Shown: in pieces, positions 6,403 through 6,456 of the stretch
Position numbering within the stretch: the stretch's first letter is position 1
Layout: every line of letters begins with the position of its first letter
Source of the DNA: Betaproteobacteria bacterium SG8_40
GTDB lineage: Bacteria; Pseudomonadota; Gammaproteobacteria; Burkholderiales; Eutrophovitaceae
DNA length: 6,456 bases
Direction of reading: 5' to 3'
NCBI GenBank assembly: GCA_001304425.1
Contig: LJTS01000251.1
Span: 1-6,456, forward strand
Made by a program: the position numbers and the translations under genes
Notes under the pieces: generated by a model
Databases searched by the model: none
What the model was told of the DNA's origin: nothing
The model's input: the letters and a program-made list of their open reading frames with translations, nothing else

Positions 6403-6456
6403 ATGCTTCGCTTTTCTGGCTGGTTTGGCATGTCAGGCGGGCGCCATGTTATTCCG

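Noticed and set aside
6433..6456. Four-codon minus-strand ORF (MAPA, stop) or end of an upstream gene before argA
   Set aside because: Only 24 bases are available. The frame is open to the window edge, but nothing distinguishes a gene end or leader peptide from chance, and no arginine codons are present.

Overview
The window is ordinary chromosomal DNA from a GC-rich proteobacterium, most likely a betaproteobacterium. The evidence for that is the ArgA type (kinase-like plus GNAT acetyltransferase), the YggX sequence, and a CYTH-CHAD gene next to ppk1. The species cannot be named from the sequence. I see no rRNA, tRNA, CRISPR array, phage or insertion-sequence signature.

Layout. Positions 1-196 (+ strand) hold the last 64 codons of an exopolyphosphatase-type gene (ppx). 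It converges on a block of minus-strand genes. Read in the direction of transcription, from right to left, these are: argA (6402-5080, N-acetylglutamate synthase); a 113-base gap with a possible promoter; yggX (4966-4694, Fe(II) trafficking and oxidative protection); ppk1 (4630-2447, polyphosphate kinase); a CYTH domain ORF (2432-1956); a CHAD domain ORF (1993-878) that overlaps it in another frame; a 128-base gap; and sixA (749-294, histidine phosphatase). A 7-bp inverted repeat lies between the convergent ppx and sixA ends.

How the genes fit together. Four of the loci bear on polyphosphate or phosphoryl transfer. Ppk1 makes polyphosphate. Ppx degrades it from the ends. CYTH domains hydrolyse triphosphates, and CHAD domains bind polyphosphate. 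SixA removes phosphate from histidine in phosphorelay proteins. argA (arginine biosynthesis) and yggX are housekeeping neighbours with no obvious link to polyphosphate.

The main anomaly is in the CYTH-CHAD locus. In relatives this is one continuous protein. Here the CYTH reading frame stops at 1956-1958, and the end of the CYTH domain plus the whole CHAD domain continue in a different frame. About 13 conserved residues expected at the junction are absent. This looks like a small out-of-frame deletion of about 38 bases rather than a single-base error. I found no convincing undescribed system; the rest of the window is well explained by known families.
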